Of a stretch of DNA of 64,000 nt, positions 8,461 to 16,159 are shown piece after piece; position 1 is the first letter of the stretch, and every line of letters begins with the position of its first letter. Source of the stretch: GCA-003244245 sp050700055 (GTDB lineage: Bacteria > Actinomycetota > Actinomycetes > Mycobacteriales > Pseudonocardiaceae); NCBI GenBank assembly GCA_050700055.1, contig JBOHGE010000027.1:13273-77272 (forward strand), written 5' to 3'. The position numbers were made by a program, and so were the translations under genes. The notes below the pieces were generated by a model. It was not told where the DNA came from. It made no database searches and saw only the letters and a list, made by a program, of their open reading frames with translations.

Positions 8461-10290
8461 ATGTCGAAGCTAGAGCGGGACGAAGGTTGGATGTCTGCCC
8501 TCCATCGATTTGTCCGCAGGGTGCTTGTCATAGTTGTGGCGTGCGCGCTGTTGGTTGCTGCCGTGAGTGCGACAGGTACCGACGCGGTCGAGAATTCAGT
8601 GCCCAAACCTGGATTATTGAGAATAACACCAGCGAAAGCGGCGACCGATCAGGGATACCTGGGCTCAGGCTATCTAGAAAGTAACAGTGACGTCAGCTCG
8701 TCCGCGGAGCCCGCTATTTTCCCGGGCCGCGTGCGTCGTTTTACCGCCGTCGGTGTCGTTAGCGGTCCCGTATTCTCCGTGAACCTCATGGTTGCGCGAA
8801 ACCTCGGGTTACTAAGTGGAAACGTTGTCAAAGTTCTGCAGCCAGACCCGGGGGACCCGAATGATTCGGGCAGCTTAAGGGAGCAGCCGGAGGGCACCAG
8901 GGAACCGGAGGTCACAAAAGAATCGGAACCGGAGATCACAAGTGGGCCGGAAGTCACAAGTGGGCCGGAAGTCGTAAATAAGCCTGAAATCACAAGTAAG
9001 CCGGAAATTACAAACAAGCCACCGGATCGGAACCCCCCGCCCGTGCCTGATCCTGAAGTGATCCCCAGTCCCGTGGTCGTGCCCAATCTCGCGGGATCAA
9101 CGGTGCCAAAGGCGAGGCAGCTGCTGCGTCCCCACCTGGTTCTCGGCGAGGTGTCGGGCGCGAGCGGAGAATCGCCGAGCAAATGTGACTTAATTGGTAG
9201 CCAAGACCCGATCGCAGGGAAAAAAATACCGCGCGGCTCGTCCGTCAATGTCTATCTCAAACCCTCTCTCGTGGTCGTGCCCCGACTCGTAGGGAAATCG
9301 GTGTCACAAGCAAGGGGGCTCTTGAAACAGGATCTGGGGCTCGGCGAGGTCTCAGGTGAAGGTAACGTGATTGACCGCCAAGATCCGGCCGCGGGAACGA
9401 AGGTACCATGTGGCTCGGCCGTCAATGTTCATCTAAAACCCGCTGTCGTGATTGTACCTGATCTCGTGGGATCAACGGTACAGGAGGCGAGGCGGCGCCT
9501 GGCCCCGCACCTGGTAATCGGCGATGTGTCGGGCAAATGTGACGTGATTGAGAGCCAGTATCCGGTTGCGAAAGCAGAGGTACCGCGCGGCTCTCACGTC
9601 GATGTCTACTTGAAGACCGCGCACGTACCGGTACCCAATCTCATCCGTCGGACGGTCGATGAGGCGCGGATAGCGCTCGCGGCTGCTGGGCTCATTCTCG
9701 GCGGCGATCCGGTAGCCGATAGCAGGGTGGAGCGTCAAGAGCCGGCTGCCGAATCTATGGTTTGCCCTGGCAGTGCGGTTGTTGTGACTACTTCCGAGGT
9801 TCCTGTGTCGCCCGCACCTGCCGTGGTGCCTCCCACGTTTCCGGTAGTACAGCCTCCGGCGGAAGCGCCCTCTGCGGTGGCACAGCCTCCGGCGGGAACG
9901 CCCCCTGCGGTGGCACCTCCGGTGGGAACGTCCTCTGCGGTAGCACAGCCTTCGGTGGTGGCGCAGCCTCCTACGACGCCGCCCGAAGTGTCTCCCCCGG
10001 AGCCTCCCGTGACCCTCGAGGCTTGGCTGCTCCCACGGTGGTGGCCGATTCCCGTCACGCTAACCCTTCTAGCCCTGCTGGTTGGTGGACTGTTGGTCGC
10101 TCGTGCCATTCGGGCCCAGTATGGCCAAAAGGGTACACACGTTGATATTCGGGTTGCCCCCGGAGTTGATCTCGGCACTGATGTCAAGGTCATGCAATCA
10201 CCATCGGACCGTTCGCCGCCAACACGCGTTGTGCGCATTGAGCCACACACTGATAGCGGTACGCAGATTCTCCAGGAGGTGCACCAGTGA
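8461..10290 (+). CDS. Membrane-anchored protein with four PASTA repeats, 609 aa
   Basis: A 609-residue protein. A basic N-terminus and a hydrophobic segment (VLVIVVACALLVAAVS, about residues 22-37) precede a low-complexity run of E-P-E-(I/V)-T repeats (about 145-185). Four PASTA-like repeats of roughly 65 residues follow, between about 203 and 440, each starting VVVP-LVG or similar and ending GS-V-VYLK. Next is a Pro/Ala/Val stalk, a second membrane segment (WWPIPVTLTLLALLVGGLLV) and a hydrophilic C-terminal tail of about 60 residues. PASTA domains bind peptidoglycan or muropeptides in PknB-type kinases, but no kinase domain is present. ATG 8461 has AGAGGG upstream; ATG 8491 is an alternative. 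The next gene overlaps by four bases. Confidence 0.8.
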   Translation: MSKLERDEGWMSALHRFVRRVLVIVVACALLVAAVSATGTDAVENSVPKPGLLRITPAKAATDQGYLGSGYLESNSDVSSSAEPAIFPGRVRRFTAVGVVSGPVFSVNLMVARNLGLLSGNVVKVLQPDPGDPNDSGSLREQPEGTREPEVTKESEPEITSGPEVTSGPEVVNKPEITSKPEITNKPPDRNPPPVPDPEVIPSPVVVPNLAGSTVPKARQLLRPHLVLGEVSGASGESPSKCDLIGSQDPIAGKKIPRGSSVNVYLKPSLVVVPRLVGKSVSQARGLLKQDLGLGEVSGEGNVIDRQDPAAGTKVPCGSAVNVHLKPAVVIVPDLVGSTVQEARRRLAPHLVIGDVSGKCDVIESQYPVAKAEVPRGSHVDVYLKTAHVPVPNLIRRTVDEARIALAAAGLILGGDPVADSRVERQEPAAESMVCPGSAVVVTTSEVPVSPAPAVVPPTFPVVQPPAEAPSAVAQPPAGTPPAVAPPVGTSSAVAQPSVVAQPPTTPPEVSPPEPPVTLEAWLLPRWWPIPVTLTLLALLVGGLLVARAIRAQYGQKGTHVDIRVAPGVDLGTDVKVMQSPSDRSPPTRVVRIEPHTDSGTQILQEVHQ

Positions 10291-10937
10291 GTCAAGCCGT
10301 CGTCGCCGAGTCATTGTCGGCACGGATGTTTCTGCTCGGCGTCCACGCCGGCGCCGACACGGTGGAGGTCCTCGATCGCTCACTCAGAAGAAATGGTGTG
10401 GCCCGATCTGCGATACAGAGCCTCCATAGCCTGTCCGTCTCGGCTTTGCGGGCTGTCCACCAGGAAGTCGCCACAGTCACGGACGCACTCCTTGAACTCG
10501 ACCTCGGGAGTATCCTCCTTGCCGGCTGGCGCAAGTACGCTGATCTGACCAAAGCGGCAGAGCGCACGCTTGCCAGCCCGGACATCGAGGAGATAGTGGT
10601 CCTCGCGACTCACCGCGTCGTCTCGACACACCATCCTTCTGTCGACCTGATCGTCAATGGCAGCAAGATCCATACATTCGTTTTCGAGTTGAAGTTGGAG
10701 TTCAATCTCGATGGAGTCGTGGCGGTAGTGCGTCAGGGGGGTCTGGTCGTGCTGCGGGGAGGTGAGTGCGTGCTCACCGCGACACTCACCCTGGAAGGAA
10801 CATCATTAGAGCTGTCCCGTAAGGGTCGTATCGATCTCGCTCTGGCCGTTCGGCTCCACCCGCCTATCCTGCTAGCTCGGCAGGACCACCATCCGCCCAC
10901 ATCTCGCCTCGACCGCCCGGCGCCCCTCGGCCTATAG
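10287..10937 (+). CDS. Conserved unknown cytosolic protein coupled to the PASTA protein
   Basis: GTG 10287 overlaps the stop of the PASTA gene (GTGA), so translation is coupled and the two proteins probably act together. The 216-residue product has no signal or membrane segment. A helical N-terminal half (VATVTDALLELDLGSILLAGW, KAAERTLASPD) is followed by a beta-rich half with FVFELKLEFNLDGVVAVV and GGECVLTATLTLEG. The alternation suggests a compact sandwich that could bind a partner or be membrane-associated. I know similar unnamed actinobacterial proteins only in outline and assign no function. Confidence 0.65.
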   Translation: MSQAVVAESLSARMFLLGVHAGADTVEVLDRSLRRNGVARSAIQSLHSLSVSALRAVHQEVATVTDALLELDLGSILLAGWRKYADLTKAAERTLASPDIEEIVVLATHRVVSTHHPSVDLIVNGSKIHTFVFELKLEFNLDGVVAVVRQGGLVVLRGGECVLTATLTLEGTSLELSRKGRIDLALAVRLHPPILLARQDHHPPTSRLDRPAPLGL

Positions 10938-11041
10938 CTCGCCCACTCGGCTTTGTTATCCCAGCCGCCGGGCTGGCGAGACCGCAAGGCCGCTCAGTTG
11001 AGCGACGGCGGGGATGTCGTGGTGACCGGATTGCCGGCAGG

Positions 11042-11066
11042 CCCGTGAGTGGCGATGCGAGCTATA
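11042..11066 (+). repeat. 25-bp dispersed intergenic repeat, copy 1
   Basis: CCCGTGAGTGGCGATGCGAG followed by CTATA occurs here, just past the selB stop, and again with no mismatch at 51965-51989, just past ilvD. Both copies are intergenic and near gene 3' ends. The rest of the convergent gap 10937-11081 shows no other clear element. Confidence 0.8.
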
Positions 11067-11080
11067 ACACTGTTTCCCAC

Positions 11081-12907
11081 TCACGACCGGAGTTCGTGGG
11101 TGCCGTCGGGGAGCTGGTGGGTGATCCCGCGGCGGGCGAGCAGTTCCATGATCGGGACGGCGACGCGGCGGGTGGTGGCCAGGGCCTGGCGAGCCTGGCT
11201 GAGGGTGAACGGGCTGGGCAGGGTCCGTAACCACTGGGTAGCGAGCTCGGCGGCACCGGGTGCGAGGTAGATCCCGTCGGCGATCTTGAGCAGCTCGCCG
11301 GCGCGGACCGCGGCGGCGAGCTGCTTGGCGCCCAGCCCGAGCTCGGCGAGGCGGTGTGCATCGGGGGCGGCGAAGGGGTGTTGCGCCAGCTCGGCGCGGA
11401 CTTCGGCGATGGCGCTACGCACCGCGTCGGGCAGCCCGGTGGCGGGTTCGCCGGGGTGCACCCGCCCGTTGACGAGGATCAGCTCCGAGCCGAGCAGCAG
11501 CTCCACCAGCCGCACGTCGGGCACCCCGGCGACCTGCCGGGCGGTCTCCAGCGGCATCCCCGGCTCGAGCGGGTTCGCGGCGGCGTGCGCAGCCACGGCG
11601 GTGGCAAGCAGGCAAGCCCGCTGTGCCAGCACGTCGGGGTCGACCAGCCAGCCACCCGCCTGTACCGCATCAGCCGGCACCGGCGCACCCATCGCGATCA
11701 GCTCGTCTCGCCGCACCAACCCGCGGCGGCGCAGCTCGGCGCGCCCGTCCGGGACACCGTCCATCGTGGACAGCTCGGCGGCCCGGGCCGCGGCCGCCCC
11801 CCGGCGGCGCAGTGCGGGCGGTGCCACATCCAGCACGGTGACCCCGACCGGGATGCCCCCCGACACGATGTCACGAGTGCCGGGATCACGAAGCAGCGCG
11901 CGATCCCCGATCCGCAGCGGCAACGCCCGCGCCAACCCCAACCGCACAGCATCCCCCCCCAGTGCCCGAACCCGCACCCCCACCGCCGCCGTGCCCACAT
12001 GCAACACGGCCGACGACCGCGTTAAGTCTCCATGTCGCGGCTCAGCGGGGTCCGTTTGCCGCGTCAAGTCTCCATATCGCGGGGTAGGGGGGGAGAGGTG
12101 GGCGTCGATGGTGTGGGTGATTCGCCAGGTTTCTGGGGTGAGGAGGGCGTGGCCGCGGTGGATGGCGGTCAAGGGGAGGCCACGTAGGTTGAGGGCTACC
12201 CGGGCCACCGCGGATACGGACTCGACGGGCGTGCCCAGCGATTGCAAGCCCCGCACCACCACCCGCCGCTGCCCGGGGACCAGCAGCAGCTCGTCGCCGA
12301 CGTGCAGCGTCCCGCCGGCCAGCGTTCCGGTGACCACGGTGCCCGCGCCGCGGATGGTGAACGCCCGATCCACCCACAACCGGACGTCGGCATCGACGTC
12401 CGGCGCGGGCAGCCCAGCGACCAGAGAACCCAGCGCGGCCCGCAACGTATCCAGCCCGGCCCCCGTGACACCGGAGACACAGACCGAGCCGACCCGACCC
12501 AGCGACGACGTGGCCAGGTGCTCCAGAGCCTCCCCCCGAGCCAGCTGCGGGTCCATCAGGTCACTGCGGGTCACCACCAGCAGGCCATGCTGGACGTTCA
12601 GCGCGTCCAGCACCGCCAGGTGCTCCCGGGACTGCGGCATCCAGCCCTCGTCAGCCGCAACCACGAACATGACGGCCGGCACCGGCCCGACCCCGGCGAG
12701 CATGTTCGGCACGAACCGCTCGTGGCCGGGCACATCGACGAACGCCACCGTCGACCCGGTGGGCAGGGTCGTCCAGGCGAACCCGAGATCGATGGTCATC
12801 CCGCGCCGGCGTTCCTCCGCCCACCGGTCGGGCTCCATCCCGGTCAGTGCCCGGACCAGGGTGGACTTGCCATGGTCGACGTGACCGGCGGTGGCTAGGA
12901 CATGCAT
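11081..12907 (-). CDS. selB: Selenocysteine-specific elongation factor SelB
   Basis: A 608-residue translation factor that carries Sec-tRNA to recoded UGA codons by binding a SECIS hairpin. The N-terminal GTPase starts at residue 1 with TAGHVDHGKSTLVRALTG (P-loop), then RRRGMTIDLGF (G2), DVPGHERFV (G3) and TRSDL (G4). EF-Tu-like beta-barrels follow, then winged-helix repeats at the C-terminus (FTLSQARQALATTRRVAVPI). ATG 12907 lies inside the selA 3' end with a 13-bp overlap, so the two are an operon. About residue 275-300 holds an unusual tandem peptide, RYGDLTR/RHGDLTR, encoded by a direct repeat. Confidence 0.93.
   Translation of the reverse strand: MHVLATAGHVDHGKSTLVRALTGMEPDRWAEERRRGMTIDLGFAWTTLPTGSTVAFVDVPGHERFVPNMLAGVGPVPAVMFVVAADEGWMPQSREHLAVLDALNVQHGLLVVTRSDLMDPQLARGEALEHLATSSLGRVGSVCVSGVTGAGLDTLRAALGSLVAGLPAPDVDADVRLWVDRAFTIRGAGTVVTGTLAGGTLHVGDELLLVPGQRRVVVRGLQSLGTPVESVSAVARVALNLRGLPLTAIHRGHALLTPETWRITHTIDAHLSPPTPRYGDLTRQTDPAEPRHGDLTRSSAVLHVGTAAVGVRVRALGGDAVRLGLARALPLRIGDRALLRDPGTRDIVSGGIPVGVTVLDVAPPALRRRGAAAARAAELSTMDGVPDGRAELRRRGLVRRDELIAMGAPVPADAVQAGGWLVDPDVLAQRACLLATAVAAHAAANPLEPGMPLETARQVAGVPDVRLVELLLGSELILVNGRVHPGEPATGLPDAVRSAIAEVRAELAQHPFAAPDAHRLAELGLGAKQLAAAVRAGELLKIADGIYLAPGAAELATQWLRTLPSPFTLSQARQALATTRRVAVPIMELLARRGITHQLPDGTHELRS
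12017..12082. repeat. Direct repeat inserted in frame within selB
   Basis: Two 24-bp units, 12017-12040 and 12059-12082, differ at two positions (CCGCGTTAAGTCTCCATGTC versus CCGCGTCAAGTCTCCATATC, both ending GCGG). The period is 42 bp, a multiple of three, so the selB frame stays open and a repeated heptapeptide results. It looks like a small mobile or expanding repeat in a loop of the protein. Confidence 0.7.
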
Positions 12908-14184
12908 GCCAGGACAGCGTCACGCACCGTGGCGTCCTGCTCGGCGGGCAGCGCACGCAGGTCGAGCAGGCAACGACCGCGCTCGACCCGGCCGAGCACC
13001 GCCGGGTCACCGGTTCGCAACAGCACAGCGAAATGCTCCGGCAGGCTGACCGCGGCGCTGTCCAGGGCCACCCCCGGCGCACCGCCACCCCCCACGGCGG
13101 CCTGCGACACCACCGCTGTCGCGTCCACACCATGGGCGACCAACGCCGTCGCGATCGCCATCGCTCGCCGGTGCAGGCCACCGGGATCTGCGGCCAGAGC
13201 CTGGCCAGTGGGGGTCGCCGGGCCCCGCAAAGTGGCCTCCAGCGCGGCCAGGGTGAGCTTGTCGACGCGTAACGCCCGGGCCAACGGGTGCCGGCGCAGC
13301 CGGGTCACCAGCGGCTCAGCGCCCAGCAGCAGGCCGGCCTGCGGTCCGCCGAGCAGCTTGTCACCACTGGCGGTGACCAGGTCGGCACCAGCCGCCAGCG
13401 TGGTGGCGGCGTCGGGTTCGTCGGGCAGCGCCGGGTGCGGCGCCAGCAGTCCCGAGCCGATGTCGACAACCACCGGCACGCCCAGCCCGGTCAGCTGCGC
13501 CACCGGCACCGATGAGGTGAACCCGGTGATGCGGAAGTTCGACGGGTGCACCTTGAGCACGAACCCGGTCTGCGGTCCGATCGCCGCGGCATAGTCCGCG
13601 CGGGTGACCCGATTGGTGGTACCGACCTCACACAGCCGGGCCCCGGTGGACACCAGCAGGTCGGGGATGCGGAAGCCGTCGCCGATCTCCACCAGCTCGC
13701 CGCGAGCCAGCACGATCTCCCGGCCGGCCGCCAGCGCGGTGGCAGCCAGCACCAGCGCCGCGGCACCGTTGTTCACCACATGCCCCGCCCCGGCGGTGGG
13801 CACCGCCGCGGCCAGCGCAGCCAGGGCGCCGGCCCCGCGCCGGCCCCGCCCGCCGGTATCCAGATCGAACTCGACGTCGGTGGTGCCGGCCGCCGTGGCC
13901 AGCGCGTCGATCGCTGCTGCGGACAACGGTGCCCGGCCGAGGTTGGTGTGCAGCAGCACCCCGGTTGCGTTGAGCACCGGCTGCAACGTCATCGCCGCCG
14001 CCGGCAGTCTGGCCAGCACGTCACGAACGACGCCGGCCGGTGGCAGGGCACCTGCCCGCACCCGCTGCTGGGCGGCGATCACTGCCTGCTTCACTTGGGG
14101 ACGGCCCAACCGCTCGGCGGCGACCGCGATCTCGGGATCGGCCAGCACCACATCGGTGCGCGGGATCAGCCGGCGGGAATCCAT
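12895..14184 (-). CDS. selA: L-seryl-tRNA(Sec) selenium transferase SelA
   Basis: A 429-residue PLP enzyme that converts Ser-tRNA(Sec) to Sec-tRNA(Sec) using selenophosphate. It has the family pattern LNATGVLLHTNLGRAPLS near residue 80, the aspartate region VVVDIGSGLL, and the PLP lysine in TASGDKLLGGPQAG near residue 275. The length is near the family norm of about 460. It is the upstream member of the selA-selB pair. selD, which supplies selenophosphate, is not in the window. Confidence 0.94.
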   Translation of the reverse strand: MDSRRLIPRTDVVLADPEIAVAAERLGRPQVKQAVIAAQQRVRAGALPPAGVVRDVLARLPAAAMTLQPVLNATGVLLHTNLGRAPLSAAAIDALATAAGTTDVEFDLDTGGRGRRGAGALAALAAAVPTAGAGHVVNNGAAALVLAATALAAGREIVLARGELVEIGDGFRIPDLLVSTGARLCEVGTTNRVTRADYAAAIGPQTGFVLKVHPSNFRITGFTSSVPVAQLTGLGVPVVVDIGSGLLAPHPALPDEPDAATTLAAGADLVTASGDKLLGGPQAGLLLGAEPLVTRLRRHPLARALRVDKLTLAALEATLRGPATPTGQALAADPGGLHRRAMAIATALVAHGVDATAVVSQAAVGGGGAPGVALDSAAVSLPEHFAVLLRTGDPAVLGRVERGRCLLDLRALPAEQDATVRDAVLACMS

Positions 14185-14241
14185 GGCCCGAACTCTACGA
14201 GTTCCGCCGGGTCACCCTGATCAGGCCTGCACCGGCCCTCG

Positions 14242-14500
14242 TCAGGACGACGAGCCTTGCGCAGCGAGAGCCACCAGGTAGAAGAATGCCAGCACCACAC
14301 CGGTACCGCCGAGGATCAAGCCGGCGATCGCCATCCCGTCGCCGGACTCACCCCGCTGCTGGGCCTGCTGGCGGGTCAGGTAACCCGCGACCAGGGCGAC
14401 ACGCTGCCGGTCCCGCAGAACCAGACGAGGCTGGACACCAGCGACACGATCGCAGGCGTGCTGGTCCCCTGTTCGCATCGTTCATCACCTCACGTGCCCT
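14242..14500 (-). pseudogene. DUF4190-like small membrane protein, frameshifted
   Basis: The 3' part reads YLTRQQAQQRGESGDGMAIA and GLILGGTGVVLAFFYLVAL, the usual end of DUF4190-type proteins (a basic loop, then G-D-G-A-G-I-G and a membrane segment). The preceding membrane segment, TPAIVSLVSSLVWFCGTGSV, lies in a different frame at about 14420-14480. A one-base shift near 14415 breaks the gene, and no good start remains. It lies between selA and the conflict-gene remnant. Confidence 0.5.
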
Positions 14501-14511
14501 CGTAGCGAAGG

Positions 14512-14961
14512 TCATCGCACGTCATGGCGGCTCCACCGGGCCCGCTGCCGGTCGTAGCGCCACTCGCCATCGATCACGAGGGGAACTACCTGCTCCACCA
14601 GGACCCGGTAGGCGTCTTGGGGCAGATCGGGCTCCAGCACGATCCGCGCCGAGCTGTCGGTGCACTTCAGGATCACCAGCTCCGAGTGCCCCGCGACCCG
14701 CCTCCGCGGCCGGTTACGCAGTGTGCCGGCCAGCCGTCGCAGACGCTCGAAGGCATCGGCGCCCATTCGCTCCAGCGCCACCTGCAGCATCGTCTGCAGC
14801 GGGAACGTGATCAGCACCAGCCAGGACGGGTCGATGTCCCGGCGCGGTGGCATGACCCGGATGATCGTCTGCAGCCCGGCGGCCTCGAAGGCGGTCCGCA
14901 CCAAAGTGAGATCATCAGCGATCAGAGTGTCCCGCACCATGATGTCAACCTTGTCGTTCAC
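14512..14961 (-). CDS. Unknown protein coupled to a CHAT-WD40 gene
   Basis: GTG 14961 has GGAGG four bases upstream and overlaps the preceding WD40 stop (GTGA). The 149-residue product has a central amphipathic stretch (WLVLITFPLQTMLQVALERM) and a beta-rich end with SSARIVLEPDLPQDAYRVL and WRYDRQRARW. The final motif resembles the tail seen in small proteins that accompany CHAT or caspase effectors in actinobacterial conflict loci. I therefore suspect an effector-associated adaptor, without firm assignment. The frame is intact although its partner gene is broken. Confidence 0.55.
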   Translation of the reverse strand: MNDKVDIMVRDTLIADDLTLVRTAFEAAGLQTIIRVMPPRRDIDPSWLVLITFPLQTMLQVALERMGADAFERLRRLAGTLRNRPRRRVAGHSELVILKCTDSSARIVLEPDLPQDAYRVLVEQVVPLVIDGEWRYDRQRARWSRHDVR

Positions 14962-15726
14962 GGTACCTCCTGGGCCGGCGAGATCTTCCACACCCGTGCC
15001 GTTCCGTCAGCGCATCCGGTGACGACGCGGCGACCATCGGGCGTGAGGACGACGCTGGTGACGGCCATCGGATGGGGCAGGATCGTGGCGACCGACCGCT
15101 GTGCGCCCCAGAGCTGACCAGAGCCGTCGCTGCCCCCAGCGAGTAACCACCGAGCGTCCGGGCCGGCCACGGCGTGCACGGCACCCGGGTGGCCCAGGCG
15201 GCACACCTCAGCCGCTCCCTGCGCTTCGACGGCACGAACGGGCCGTGCCGGACAGGGCGTGCAGACCGGTACGCCCGGACTCGCAGGCGTTGAGCACCAC
15301 CAGCCGCAGCGACTGGCTGTCCGCCAAGTACCGGCCCAGCCTCCCGGTGAACCGCAGGTCGGATCCGCCGGCGGCGCCGGTCAGCGCAAGGAAGCCCTCG
15401 TCCTGCTCCTCGTCGAATCCGCCGTGCCCCACGAAGTGCAGCACATGCCAGGACCGCTCGCAGGGTGCGCCGCGCAGGTCGTCGGCGCTGCGGCCATCCA
15501 TCCAGGTGAGGTGCACCCGATCCGCGCCCAGTGGGCCGATCGCCCTCTCCAGGTTGGCCCACTCTTGGGCCACATTGAGGGCGGCCGACCCATCCGGAGA
15601 TGCCACCACCCCGGGCACCCGCAGCGGAGGAAGCACCAGCAGCGGCGTCACCGGCTCCAGCTGCTCCTGATACCGCGTGACGGATGCCGCCAGGGCGAGT
15701 ACCACGATGATGTCCTCGTCCGCCAT
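14958..15726 (-). pseudogene. CHAT protease-WD40 fusion, internally deleted and frameshifted
   Basis: From ATG 15726 (GGAGG five bases upstream) the first frame encodes a CHAT (caspase-like) protease. It has HVLHFVGHGGFDEE with the catalytic His and LVVLNACESGRTG with the catalytic Cys. It loses coding character after ALSGTA and stops at 15208. Another frame beginning near 15240 (VRAVEAQGAAEVCRLGH) continues with one and a half WD40 repeats (LLAGGSDGSGQLW, VVTGCADGTARVW) to TGA 14958. Intact relatives carry a long middle section and many WD40 repeats, so a large internal deletion with a frame mismatch has killed the gene. Both catalytic residues survive. Confidence 0.7.
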
Positions 15727-15918
15727 CTCAGCCTCCGGGCCCCGTCATCAGGACCGCAGCGACCCTCCGCCTGTCTACGACGAAGAGTGACTGCGCTTCT
15801 TGAAAAATACACCCTGATCGGGGAAGCTTGCTGAGCCATCCGACTACGCTCTGAATGCAAAAGTGTAAAAGAGTGAACATAGTCGCGAAATCTGCTCGCG
15901 TCCAGCTGAGCAAACGGG

Positions 15919-16014
15919 TGGCGGAGGCGGACGGGAATCGAACCCGCCTGACCGAGATACTCGGTCACGTCGGTGTTGAAGACCGCGGGGGCCACCAGGC
16001 GCCCAGACACCTCC
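15919..16014 (-). tRNA. selC: tRNA-Sec (anticodon UCA)
   Basis: The minus strand folds as a selenocysteine tRNA. Acceptor GGAGGTG pairs with CGCCTCC and the 3' end is encoded GCCA. There is a D stem (GGGC/GCCC), an anticodon stem CGGT/ACCG with loop CTTCAAC (anticodon TCA), and a long variable arm of eight pairs (TGACCGAG/CTCGGTCA, loop TAT). The T arm contains GGTTCGATTCC. The 96-base length and long variable arm are characteristic. It serves the selA/selB genes about 1.7 kb away. Confidence 0.95.
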
Positions 16015-16092
16015 ACCGCGAGATGTTAGGGACCGTGCACGAGGCGCCGCTGCTGGGGCAGGGCACGCCTTGATGCGTCGAGTCACGCGGAG

Positions 16093-16125
16093 CGGCCCGG
16101 CCACTCGTGGTCAGCGGCCGGGCCG
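16093..16125. terminator. GC-rich hairpin 3' of the MetE-type gene
   Basis: CGGCCCGGCC (16093-16102) pairs perfectly with GGCCGGGCCG (16116-16125) across a 13-base loop. It lies between the MetE-type gene stop (16160) and tRNA-Sec. There is no T-run on either side, so it may be a U-tract-less terminator or processing hairpin. Confidence 0.5.
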
Positions 16126-16159
16126 TGGCTGCGGATCGTTGCGCCGTTAAGCAGTGCAC

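Noticed and set aside
8895..9025. Tandem short repeats as a CRISPR array
   Set aside because: Units are variable, spaced by only a few bases, and encode an in-frame E-P-E-(I/V)-T peptide repeat. No CRISPR spacers or cas genes are present.
11286..12884. 532-codon plus-strand frame opposite selB
   Set aside because: Arg/Ser/Thr-rich shadow frame typical of antisense to high-GC genes. selB on the other strand is certain.
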